This document shows, piece after piece, positions 7,218 through 14,460 of a stretch of 53,497 bases of DNA. Made by a program: the position numbers and the translations under genes. Source of the stretch: Streptomyces sp. CBMA29. Lineage in GTDB: Bacteria; Actinomycetota; Actinomycetes; Streptomycetales; Streptomycetaceae. Numbering within the stretch: the first letter of the stretch is position 1; each line of letters begins with the position of its first letter. The notes below the pieces were generated by a model. That model was given only the letters and a program-made list of their open reading frames with translations. It searched no databases and was not told where the DNA came from. Location of the stretch: the NCBI RefSeq assembly GCF_014596445.1, contig NZ_MECL01000019.1, forward strand, positions 1 to 53,497. Reading direction: 5' to 3'.

Positions 7218-8729
7218 CTAGGCCACGAAGAGGCCGGTGGTTTCGCCGTCGGCGGCGCCGCCGGAGCGGACGACGTGGGCGGCTTGGGCAAGGCGGGCGG
7301 CGGCCTCGACGGCGGCGGCCCCGCTGACGGTGAAGGGAAGCCGGATGTACGGCTCGAAGGCGCCGTCGACGCCGAAGCGGGGCCCGGACGGCACGCGGAC
7401 ACCGAGCCGTTCGCCGGCGACGGCCAGCCGCGAGCCGGAGACGTCACCGGTGTGGACCCACATGGTCATGCCGCCGCGGGGCACCGCGAAGTCCCAGTCG
7501 GGGGTGTGCTCGCGGAGGGCGGCGACGAGGTCGTCGCGGCACTCGCGGGCCCGCTCGCGGCGGGCCGCGAGGGCCAGGTCCCAGCCGCCGCCGCGCAGCA
7601 GCCAGGCGACGGCGAGCTGGTCGACGACGGGCGAGCCGATGTCGAGGTAGGCACGGGCCGAGACCAGGCGGCGTACGACGTCCGGGGTGGTACGCACCCA
7701 GCCGATCCGCAGCCCCGCCCAGACCGCCTTGCTGGCGGAGCCCACGGTCATGACGGTGCCGCCGCGGTCGAAGGCGGCCATCGGCCGCACCCCCGACTCC
7801 TCGCCGTCCAGGACGAGTTCGGCCATCGTCTCGTCGGCCACGACGACGGTGCCCGCCGCGCGCGCGGCCTCGACCAGGTCGCGCCGCTGGTCCTCGCCGA
7901 TGAGACCGCCGGTCGGGTTGTGGAAGTCCGGCATGACGTACGCCATGCGCGGCGCGGCGTCCCGCAGCACGCGCCGCCAGGCGTCCATGTCCCAGCCGCC
8001 GAGCCCCTCGCGCAGCGTGACCGGTACGAGCCGGGAGCCGGTCTCGCGGAAGAGCTCCAGCACATTGGCGTAACTGGGCGACTCGACGGCGACCCGTTCG
8101 CCGAAGCCGACCAGCCGCCGGGCCGCCGCCGCGATGGCGCCCATCGCGCCGGTGGTCACCATGATCTGCTCCGGCATGGTGGGGACACCGCGCGCGGTGT
8201 AGCGGTCGGCGATGGCCTCGCGCAGCACCGGCAGCCCCGCGGGGAAGTCGCCGTGCGTGGCGGCGTAGGCGGGCAGGTCGGCGAGCGCGCCCTCCATGGC
8301 GCGGGTCAGCCACGGCTCGGGCGCGGGCAGCGAGGCGCAGCCGAGGTCGATCACGGACCCGGCGGCGTCCGGCGGCAGCGGCTCCAGGCTGCGCGAGGGC
8401 AGCACATGGCCGTCGGGGATCGCGGTCCAGCTTCCGGCGCCGCGCCGCGAGCGGGCGAACCCCTCGGCGCGCAGCGCCTCGTAGGCGGCGGCGACGGTGG
8501 TCCGGCTGACGCCGAGCGCGAGAGCCAGTTCGCGTTCCGCGGGCAGCCGCGCGGCGACCTGTACCCGGCCTTCGAGCACGAGCAGCCTGATCCCGTCGGC
8601 CAGTCCCCGGTAGGCGGGCAGTTTCCGCCCGTGGCCCGCCGAGGCTCCGGCGCCGCGGCTACTTTGCGGGCGCGGTTCGAGAAGCCGGGCGAGGTGCGCG
8701 GCGCCGACCGTCGCAGTCCACTGGGACAC
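7218..8729 (-). CDS. MocR-type GntR/aminotransferase-fold regulator
   Basis: A 503-residue PLP-binding transcription factor from GTG 8729 (VSQWTATVGAAHLARLL), with AAGGTGG upstream. Residues about 35-105 form a GntR winged helix (LPAERELALALGVSRTTVAAAYE). The remainder is a class-I aminotransferase fold with the PLP-binding pattern intact: HNPTGG, VVADET and the Schiff-base lysine in VGSASKAVWAGLRIGW. MocR proteins regulate a neighbouring gene in response to PLP or an amino compound. The divergent yczE-like membrane gene is the obvious target, and the start codons are only about 100 bases apart. The metabolite sensed is not evident. Confidence 0.92.
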   Translation of the reverse strand: MSQWTATVGAAHLARLLEPRPQSSRGAGASAGHGRKLPAYRGLADGIRLLVLEGRVQVAARLPAERELALALGVSRTTVAAAYEALRAEGFARSRRGAGSWTAIPDGHVLPSRSLEPLPPDAAGSVIDLGCASLPAPEPWLTRAMEGALADLPAYAATHGDFPAGLPVLREAIADRYTARGVPTMPEQIMVTTGAMGAIAAAARRLVGFGERVAVESPSYANVLELFRETGSRLVPVTLREGLGGWDMDAWRRVLRDAAPRMAYVMPDFHNPTGGLIGEDQRRDLVEAARAAGTVVVADETMAELVLDGEESGVRPMAAFDRGGTVMTVGSASKAVWAGLRIGWVRTTPDVVRRLVSARAYLDIGSPVVDQLAVAWLLRGGGWDLALAARRERARECRDDLVAALREHTPDWDFAVPRGGMTMWVHTGDVSGSRLAVAGERLGVRVPSGPRFGVDGAFEPYIRLPFTVSGAAAVEAAARLAQAAHVVRSGGAADGETTGLFVA

Positions 8730-8826
8730 AGAAATCAGTCCACCTTCCACAGATTGGCCGTGGATCGGAAGCACTTACAGGCCACAGAGTGGCATGTGCG
8801 CCAACACGTCCGCCAGGGGGGTTCCG
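8730..8826. promoter_or_regulatory. Shared divergent promoter region of the MocR-type and YczE-like genes
   Basis: About 97 bases between the two chosen starts must hold both promoters and the regulator's binding sites. Short direct elements such as CCACAGA (twice, near 8747 and 8783) are candidate half-sites. The assignment rests on gene arrangement, not on a known consensus. Confidence 0.4.
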
Positions 8827-9648
8827 TTGTCCTCGTCGTTCCCGCACCCGTCGCTCCCGCCCGTCCCGTACCGCCGCCTCGTCCGTCTCTACGTCGGGCT
8901 GGTCCTGTACGGGGCCAGCTCCGCGCTGATGATCCGCGCCGCGCTCGGTCTGGACCCGTGGGACGTCTTCCACCAGGGGCTGTCCCGGCTGACCGGACTG
9001 AGCATCGGCGTCGTCTCCATTGTCGTCGGCGCGGCCGTTCTGCTCCTGTGGTGGCCGATCCGGCAGCGTCCCGGGCTCGGCACGGTCTCCAACGTCTTCG
9101 TCGTCGGCCTGGCGATGGACGGGACCTGCCGTCTGGTGCCGCACGTGGAGGCCCTGGCCGTACGCGTCCCGCTGCTGCTGGCCGGGGTGGCGCTCAACGG
9201 CCTGGCGACCGGCCTCTACATCACCGCCCGTTTCGGCCCCGGACCGCGCGACGGTCTGATGACCGGCCTGCACCGCAGGACCGGCCGTTCCGTACGCCTG
9301 GTGCGCACCGGCATCGAGGTCACCGTGCTGGCCGCCGGTTTCGCGCTGGGCGGCGGCGTGGGCGTCGGTACGGTGCTCTACGCGCTGGCCATCGGGCCGC
9401 TCGCGCAGTTCTTCCTGCGGGTCTTCGCCGAACCGGACGGGGCGCCGGGCCCGGTCGTAGTCAGGGACGCGGTCAGACACGCGACCAGGCACGCAGTCAG
9501 GGACGCAGTCAGGGACGCGGTCAGGCACGCGGATGTGAATTCGGATACGAATTCGGGTGCTGACGCGGGCTCGACCCCGGACACAATGCCCGCTTCTGCG
9601 GTGATTCGTCGGGACGCGCCCGAACGCGCTGTGGTCGATCCGATTTAG
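8827..9648 (+). CDS. YczE/YitT-like multi-spanning membrane protein
   Basis: Integral membrane protein with about five hydrophobic segments; GLDPWDVFHQG and FGPGPRDGLMTGLHRRTG are characteristic of YczE-like proteins. The start is taken at TTG 8827, because AGGGGGG lies 5 bases upstream; ATG 8794 would add 11 residues but has a poor ribosome site. The cytoplasmic tail contains six 12-base units (9457-9528) giving repeats of the type RDAVRHA, probably a slippage-made extension. It is divergent from a MocR-type regulator, a pairing seen in other bacteria. The transported substrate, if any, is unknown. Confidence 0.85.
   Translation: MSSSFPHPSLPPVPYRRLVRLYVGLVLYGASSALMIRAALGLDPWDVFHQGLSRLTGLSIGVVSIVVGAAVLLLWWPIRQRPGLGTVSNVFVVGLAMDGTCRLVPHVEALAVRVPLLLAGVALNGLATGLYITARFGPGPRDGLMTGLHRRTGRSVRLVRTGIEVTVLAAGFALGGGVGVGTVLYALAIGPLAQFFLRVFAEPDGAPGPVVVRDAVRHATRHAVRDAVRDAVRHADVNSDTNSGADAGSTPDTMPASAVIRRDAPERAVVDPI
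9457..9528 (+). repeat. Six 12-base tandem units inside the YczE-like gene
   Basis: Units of the form GCGGTCAGGCAC / GCAGTCAGGGAC follow one another without gaps, with 1-4 differences. The period is a multiple of three, so the frame is kept and the protein tail reads as Arg/His-Asp/Ala-Ala-Val blocks. Confidence 0.85.
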
Positions 9649-9816
9649 CCGGAGGCGGTGCGGACCGGTAGTGTACGCGGTTGGCCCAGCAGCTTGACCG
9701 TTACTGCACGCAAAAGATATGACGACACCGGGTGACATCTCCGCTCAGATGTGACAAACCGGGCACCGGTGGGTACAAACAGGGGCGACACGACGGGCGA
9801 CGCATCTCCCTAAACG

Positions 9817-9842
9817 GGAATCTTCACCGCCGACCGGACGTT
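9817..9842 (+). promoter_or_regulatory. Sigma-R (SigR) type promoter of rbpA
   Basis: GGAAT at 9817-9821 and GTT at 9840-9842 are separated by exactly 18 bases. This matches the known SigR consensus GGAAT-N18-GTT. It lies about 60 bases upstream of the rbpA start. rbpA is an established member of the thiol-stress SigR regulon in Streptomyces. Confidence 0.8.
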
Positions 9843-9904
9843 GACCGGATGACGACGACAGCGACACCTGTCCTGTGGGCGACCAAGCCCGGGAGGCACG
9901 ATTC

Positions 9905-10279
9905 ATGAGTGAGCGAGCTCTCCGCGGCACGCGACTCGGGGCCACCAGCTACGAGACCGACCGCGGTATCGATCTGGCCCCGCGCCAGACCGTTGAGTAC
10001 GCATGCCGGAACGGACATCGATTTGAGATGCCGTTCTCGGTTGAGGCCGAGATTCCGCCGGAGTGGGAGTGCCGCGCCTGCGGCCAGACCGCCCTGCTGG
10101 TGGACGGAGAGGGCCCGGAGGAGAAGACGACCAAGCCCGCGCGCACGCACTGGGACATGCTGATGGAGCGGCGCACGCTCGAGGAGCTGGAGGAGGTGCT
10201 GGCCGAACGGCTGGCCGTCCTGCGCTCCGGAGCGATGAACATCGCCGTGCATCCGCGCGACAATCGCAAGAGCGCCTGA
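9905..10279 (+). CDS. rbpA: RNA polymerase-binding protein RbpA
   Basis: A 124-residue actinobacterial transcription factor that binds RNA polymerase and the principal sigma factor and stabilises the open complex. The start is ATG 9905 (MSERALRGTRLGATSYE), preceded by GGGAGG at 8 bases. The core domain carries the zinc ligands Cys34, His38, Cys56 and Cys59 (YACRNGHRF and ECRACG). The C-terminal sigma-interacting helices follow (HWDMLMERRTLEELEEVLAE). Length and order fit the family exactly. A sigma-R promoter precedes it and a very strong terminator follows. It is convergent with fxsA. Confidence 0.98.
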   Translation: MSERALRGTRLGATSYETDRGIDLAPRQTVEYACRNGHRFEMPFSVEAEIPPEWECRACGQTALLVDGEGPEEKTTKPARTHWDMLMERRTLEELEEVLAERLAVLRSGAMNIAVHPRDNRKSA

Positions 10280-10348
10280 CAGCGCGGGCTCACCCATGGG
10301 GGCACCCCAGGGATCACCTCCCCGGGGACCAAGGCCCCCCGACACTTC

Positions 10349-10388
10349 CCGCCGGGGGCGGAGCACCTGCTCCGCCCCCGGCGGTTTT
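10349..10388 (+). terminator. Strong intrinsic terminator of rbpA
   Basis: Perfect 17-base stem (CCGCCGGGGGCGGAGCA, 10349-10365, with complement 10368-10384), a minimal loop and four T residues at 10385-10388. It could also serve the convergent fxsA transcript. Confidence 0.9.
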
Positions 10389-10448
10389 CTGCGTGACCGC
10401 CGACCGCGGGACCTACCTACCAGCGCGGCGCCGACCGCGGGCTCGACC

Positions 10449-10517
10449 CGGTCGGCGGCGCGTGATCAGTCCCGGTCGATCAGTCTCGGTCGGCGGCGCG
10501 TGATCAGTCCCGGTCGA
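10449..10517. repeat. Tandem duplication spanning the fxsA stop codon
   Basis: A 31-base sequence (starting CGGTCGGCGGCGCGTGATCA) occurs at 10449-10479 and again, identically, at 10487-10517. A partial third copy of the GATCAGTC-CGGTC core lies at 10478-10491. The second copy contains the fxsA stop. The middle copy provides another TGA in frame 24 bases further on. Confidence 0.85.
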
Positions 10518-11109
10518 CGACCTCGCCCTGGATGACCTTGCCGTCGGGCTTGTGGATCCGGATCTGCTCGTTGGCGTCCCGCGCCTGCTGGAAGAGGTCG
10601 CCGACGGAGCCGGGCTCCGCGGCGGCGGCGGCGGGCCGGGCCGCGAGAGTGCGGGCGTTGAGCCGGTCGACGCCCTTGCCGATGAGCCTGCGGGTCGGCG
10701 GGAAGAGCAGGAACAGCGCCATGGCGTCGGAGATGAAGCCGGGGATGATCAGCAGCAGTCCGCCGAGCATCGCCAGTCCGTTGCGCCCTTTGCTCGCGGC
10801 GGGCGGGGTCGGGGCCGCGTTCGGGTCCCGCGCGGCCTGCGCCTGGGCGGCCTGCACCTGCGCGGTCAGATTCCGCCACGCGCTGCGCCCGGCCCGCTTG
10901 ACCGCGCTCGCGCCCAGTATCAGCCCGGCAACGATCAGCAGGAACACCGTCAGCCAGCTGGTCGCCCCGGCCACCACGATGAGCAGCCAGATCTCCAGCA
11001 CCGACCAGGCCGCGACAGCCAGCGGCAGAATGGTACGGACGCGCGAACGGCGCCGTCGCTGCGGGCCGGGCTGCTGCGGTCGGACAGAGGGCGGAGTGCT
11101 CATCGTCAT
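10504..11109 (-). CDS. fxsA: FxsA-family membrane protein
   Basis: A 201-residue inner-membrane protein of the FxsA family, named after the E. coli protein that relieves F-plasmid exclusion of phage T7. Hydrophobic segments lie at about 27-45 (ILPLAVAAWSVLEIWLLI), 49-66 and 112-135 (LAMLGGLLLIIPGFISDAMA). The PGFISD motif is the family hallmark. The basic N-terminus and Ala/Gln-rich linker are typical of actinobacterial members. The start could be either of two ATGs, 11109 or 11103. It lies downstream of ppm1 on the same strand with about 150 bases between them. Its stop codon sits in a recent tandem duplication. Confidence 0.92.
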   Translation of the reverse strand: MTMSTPPSVRPQQPGPQRRRRSRVRTILPLAVAAWSVLEIWLLIVVAGATSWLTVFLLIVAGLILGASAVKRAGRSAWRNLTAQVQAAQAQAARDPNAAPTPPAASKGRNGLAMLGGLLLIIPGFISDAMALFLLFPPTRRLIGKGVDRLNARTLAARPAAAAAEPGSVGDLFQQARDANEQIRIHKPDGKVIQGEVVDRD

Positions 11110-11261
11110 AGCTCAAGTGTGCCAAAGATCAGGTAAAGACCGGATCGGTGGACGCTTCCCTCTTCGGGTTCCGCGGGGGATTCCCGCGGACACCCGCGCG
11201 CACGTCCGCGCGTCAGGCCCCCGCATGCCCCACGAAGGGCCTCAGGGGGCCGTGAGCCGCC

Positions 11262-12026
11262 CTACTGCTTGCGGCCGACGATCTTGCCCGCCCGGGAGCC
11301 CACGCCCCACGCGGTGACCCGCCACAGCGCCTCGACCACGATGTTGCGGCTCATCTTGCTGTCGCCGCGCTCGCGTTCGACGAAGGTGATCGGCACCTCG
11401 ACCACGTGGAAGCCGCCCTTGACCGCGCGCCAGGCGAGGTCCACCTGGAAGCAGTAGCCGGCGGAGGCGATCTCGGCCATGCCGAGACCTTCCAGCGTCT
11501 CCTTGCGGAAGGCGCGGTAGCCGCCGGTCACGTCACGGATCGGGACGTCCAGCAGGAGCCGGGAGTAGGTGCTGCCGCCGCGCGACAGATACTCGCGGGA
11601 CTTCGGCCAGTTGACGACCCGTCCGCCCGGGATCCAGCGCGAACCGAGCACCAGGTCCGCGCTCTTGAGCGCGGTCAGCAGCCGGGGCAGTTCCTCCGGC
11701 TGGTGGGAGCCGTCCGCGTCCATCTCGACCAGGACGCCGTAGCCGTTGTCGATGCCCCACTGGAAGCCCGCGAGGTAGGCCGCGCCCAGGCCCTCCTTGC
11801 CCTGCCGGTGCAGGACGTGGACCTGGTCGTCGGCGCCCGCCAGCTCGTCGGCGAGCTTGCCGGTGCCGTCCGGGCTGTTGTCGTCGGCGACGAGGATGTG
11901 GGCGTCGGGTACCGACGTGCGCACCCGCTGCACGATCGGCTTGATGTTCTCGGCCTCGTTGTAGGTCGGGATGATGACCAGAACCTTGCCGAGCGGCCCG
12001 AAGCTCCGCTGCTCGCCGTCGTTCAC
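11262..12026 (-). CDS. ppm1: Polyprenol-phosphate mannosyltransferase Ppm1
   Basis: A GT2-family glycosyltransferase that transfers mannose from GDP-mannose to polyprenyl phosphate, the donor for protein O-mannosylation and lipoglycans. The start is GTG 12026 (VNDGEQRSFGPLGK), which overlaps the lnt stop as TAGTG and has AGGGG upstream. It is 254 residues long. VLVIIPTYNEAENI opens the Rossmann-like fold, VADDNSPDGT follows, and VEMDADGSHQPEELP holds the metal-binding DxD. GGYRAFRKE and ERERGDSKMS are family motifs. There is no membrane domain, as expected for the free catalytic subunit; in mycobacteria it works with an Lnt-type membrane partner. Coupling to lnt supports this. Confidence 0.95.
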   Translation of the reverse strand: MNDGEQRSFGPLGKVLVIIPTYNEAENIKPIVQRVRTSVPDAHILVADDNSPDGTGKLADELAGADDQVHVLHRQGKEGLGAAYLAGFQWGIDNGYGVLVEMDADGSHQPEELPRLLTALKSADLVLGSRWIPGGRVVNWPKSREYLSRGGSTYSRLLLDVPIRDVTGGYRAFRKETLEGLGMAEIASAGYCFQVDLAWRAVKGGFHVVEVPITFVERERGDSKMSRNIVVEALWRVTAWGVGSRAGKIVGRKQ

Positions 12027-13687
12027 TACTGCCCCTTTGCCATGCCCATGCGTGTGCGGTCGCGCCTGCCGAGCGCGAAGGCGACCGCACAGGACAGGAG
12101 CCCAACAATAGCGAGTGACCACTCGGGAACCGTACCGACGCGGTCGGCGAGCGTGATCTCGTCGCGCAGCGGGATGTCGGCACTCAGCACCTGCTGGGTG
12201 AACTCCGCGCTTTGCTGTTCGATCTTGCCATCAGGAGCGACGATCGCACTGATTCCGCTGGTCGCGGCGGTGACGATGGCCCGGCCGTGCTCGACGGCGC
12301 GCAGCCGGGACATGGCGAGCTGCTGTTCGGGCTGGCCGGTGCGGCCGTAGGTGGCGTTGTTGGTCTGGACGACCAGAGCGCGCGCCCCGGCTTTCACCGT
12401 GTCGCGCACGATGCCGTCGTAGGCGACCTCGAAGCAGATCACGTCGCCGAGTTCGGCCGGGCCGATCCGCATCACGCCGGTGCCCTTGCCGGGGTAGAAG
12501 TCCCGCGGGATCTGGTTGAGCATCGGGACGACCTTGGTCAGCTCCTTGCGGAAGGGCACGTACTCGCCGAACGGCACCGGGTGCTGCTTGGTGTAGTGGG
12601 CGCCGGGGCCGGTGACCGGGTCCCACACGATGCCCTCGTTCTGCACGTGGTCCTCGTCCGGGCCGTCGACCAGGGCGCCGACCAGCACCGGCACGCCCAC
12701 CGCCTTCACGGCCTCGGTGATCTTGTCGTACGCCTCCGGGTACGTGAAGGGGTCCAGGTCGGAGGAGTTCTCGGGCCACAGCACGATGTCGGGCTTGGGC
12801 ACCTTGCCCGCCTCGATGTCGGCGGCGAGCTTGAGGGTGGCCTGTACGTGGTTGTTGAGGATCTGCATCGGGCGGCCGAGGAAGTGCATGCCGGGCTGCT
12901 GCACATTGCCCTGGACGACGGCGACGCGTACGTGCCCGACGGCGTTGGTGTGCACCGGCACGAGCAGACCGGACAGCAGGACGGCCACCGACAGGGCCAG
13001 GGCGGTCGCGCCGGGCAGGACGGCGGCGCGGCGGGCCTGGTACGCCCGGTACCCGGCCAGGGCCGCCGCGGCCAGCAGCGTGCCGCTGAGCGCCACCGCG
13101 AAGGTCACCAGCGGGGCGCCGCCGAGCGCGGCCAGCGGGGTGTACGGGGAGGCGGTGTTGGCGAACGCCAGCCGCCCCCACGGGAAGCCGCCGAACGGCA
13201 GCCGGTCGCGTACCGACTCCTGCGCGACCCACAGGCACGCGGTCCACAGCGGCCAGCCGGGCAACCGCCGGGCGAGCACGATCAGCGCGGCCATCAGCAC
13301 GAGGTACGCCGCCTCGACCGCCGACAGCAGCGGTACGGCCAGCCAGATCACCGAGCGCAGCCACACCAGGAGCCACAGGAAGAAGGGGAAGGCGAAGGCG
13401 AAGCCCAGCCAGGCCGCCTGGCGCACCGACCTGCCTTCGAGCACCAGCGCCAGGGCCGCCACCGCCACCACGGACAGCGGCCACACCCCGTACGGCGGAA
13501 ACGCCAGCGCCAGCGCGCAGCCGCTCACCGCGGCCACCGCCGATCGGGGCGCGGCCGCCCGCGCAGCCGCCGCGAACCGCTTGCGCCACGACGCCTTCCC
13601 CTCCGCCCCAACCCCTGGCGCCGCTGACGGCTCCGTCAACGGCTCAACCGCGGTCGCCGCGGAAACGGTGTCGGGTCGCGGGCGCAC
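12026..13687 (-). CDS. lnt: Apolipoprotein N-acyltransferase Lnt
   Basis: A 553-residue membrane enzyme that N-acylates the N-terminal cysteine of lipoproteins. In actinobacteria some Lnt proteins instead anchor Ppm1. The start is GTG 13687 (VRPRPDTVSAATAV), with AAAGG upstream; the open frame beyond it is repeat-derived. Several membrane segments span about 45-240. The C-terminal nitrilase-fold domain follows, with the full Glu-Lys-Cys triad: Glu in VLWPENSS, Lys in HYTKQHPVPFGEYVPFR and Cys in GDVICFEVAYD. A last membrane helix (WSLAIVGLLSCAVAFALG) closes the protein. The stop overlaps the ppm1 start, so both are probably made in equal amounts. Confidence 0.94.
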   Translation of the reverse strand: MRPRPDTVSAATAVEPLTEPSAAPGVGAEGKASWRKRFAAAARAAAPRSAVAAVSGCALALAFPPYGVWPLSVVAVAALALVLEGRSVRQAAWLGFAFAFPFFLWLLVWLRSVIWLAVPLLSAVEAAYLVLMAALIVLARRLPGWPLWTACLWVAQESVRDRLPFGGFPWGRLAFANTASPYTPLAALGGAPLVTFAVALSGTLLAAAALAGYRAYQARRAAVLPGATALALSVAVLLSGLLVPVHTNAVGHVRVAVVQGNVQQPGMHFLGRPMQILNNHVQATLKLAADIEAGKVPKPDIVLWPENSSDLDPFTYPEAYDKITEAVKAVGVPVLVGALVDGPDEDHVQNEGIVWDPVTGPGAHYTKQHPVPFGEYVPFRKELTKVVPMLNQIPRDFYPGKGTGVMRIGPAELGDVICFEVAYDGIVRDTVKAGARALVVQTNNATYGRTGQPEQQLAMSRLRAVEHGRAIVTAATSGISAIVAPDGKIEQQSAEFTQQVLSADIPLRDEITLADRVGTVPEWSLAIVGLLSCAVAFALGRRDRTRMGMAKGQ

Positions 13688-13748
13688 GTCGCGGCCTTTC
13701 TTGCAGGTGAAGTGGTGGTGAAGGCGACGGTACCCCGCGCCACCCGCC

Positions 13749-13783
13749 TGGGGGCACCCCCGGACGGAGTTTGGAGGGAGGAT
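13749..13783 (+). repeat. Streptomyces-type intergenic repeat, copy 1
   Basis: A sequence of the type GGGGGCACCCCCGGACGGAG followed by TTTGGAGGGAGG. It recurs in inverted orientation at 14016-14050. I believe this is a common dispersed repeat in Streptomyces intergenic DNA, but this rests on memory, not a search. Confidence 0.6.
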
Positions 13784-14015
13784 CGCAGGTCGGCAGACAT
13801 TCTCCTGCGGAGAGCTGGGAGGAGACACGCGGTGACCCGGCCCGGGGCCCGGGGCGCGGGCGGTCGTGGCGGTGAAGAGCGCGCCGGTCGGCGGGAGACC
13901 GCCGATGGCGAGCCGGACGGCGCGGAGGTGGACGGGCGCGGATGCCCATCGGCCCGACGCGGGATCGAGGCGAGGGCAACGGAACGGGCCCGGACGCCCT
14001 TCAGGCCGACGCGGG

Positions 14016-14050
14016 ACCCTCCCCCAGACTCCGTCCGGGGGGACCCCAGG
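14016..14050 (-). repeat. Streptomyces-type intergenic repeat, copy 2 (inverted)
   Basis: Inverted partner of the 13749-13783 sequence (ACTCCGTCCGGGGGGACCCC on the plus strand). Together they could form a long stem around about 230 bases. A 38-base direct repeat (13974-14011 and 14055-14092, starting GGGCAACGGAACGGGCCCGG) flanks this copy on both sides. Confidence 0.6.
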
Positions 14051-14460
14051 CTGCGGGCAACGGAACGGGCCCGGACGCCCTTCGGGCCGACCTGGGATCC
14101 GCTGGCTGCGGGTCAGTACCAAGGCCGTTGTCTACTGGGCGTCCGGGCCCTTCCCGGGTCACACCTGCCGACCGGGGCGCGTACGCGTTCCGGCGCCGCT
14201 GACGCTGGACCTGGCTGCCAGTGGCGGCGTGCACGTGCGGCGCGGCGCCCCATGGCCCAGCGGCGGTCGACAGAACCGCGGAGGGCCCCCGGTCCGACGT
14301 CCTGTGGTGGACTTGGCCGAACCTACTCGCCTCTGACCATCGGCTGTCAACACCCCTTTGACCTGCGGGGTTTCGCCAAATCAGCAGGTCAGTGCGGGCC
14401 CCTGCGACACGCCGCGACAGGCCGAGGGCACACCGTTCGGCCGCATGTGCCGAGCGATGC

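Larger units (their letters stand above)
13688..14460. other. 770-base non-coding gap upstream of lnt with several repeats
   Basis: No convincing gene is present. It holds two opposed copies of an intergenic repeat at 13749-13783 and 14016-14050, and a direct repeat at 13974-14011 and 14055-14092. A minus-strand promoter-like pair TTGACA (14345-14350) and TAGGTT (14320-14325) has a 19-base spacer. A GACCTGC/GCAGGTC inverted repeat lies around 14359-14390. If the promoter is real, lnt has a leader of more than 600 bases containing the repeats. Confidence 0.5.
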
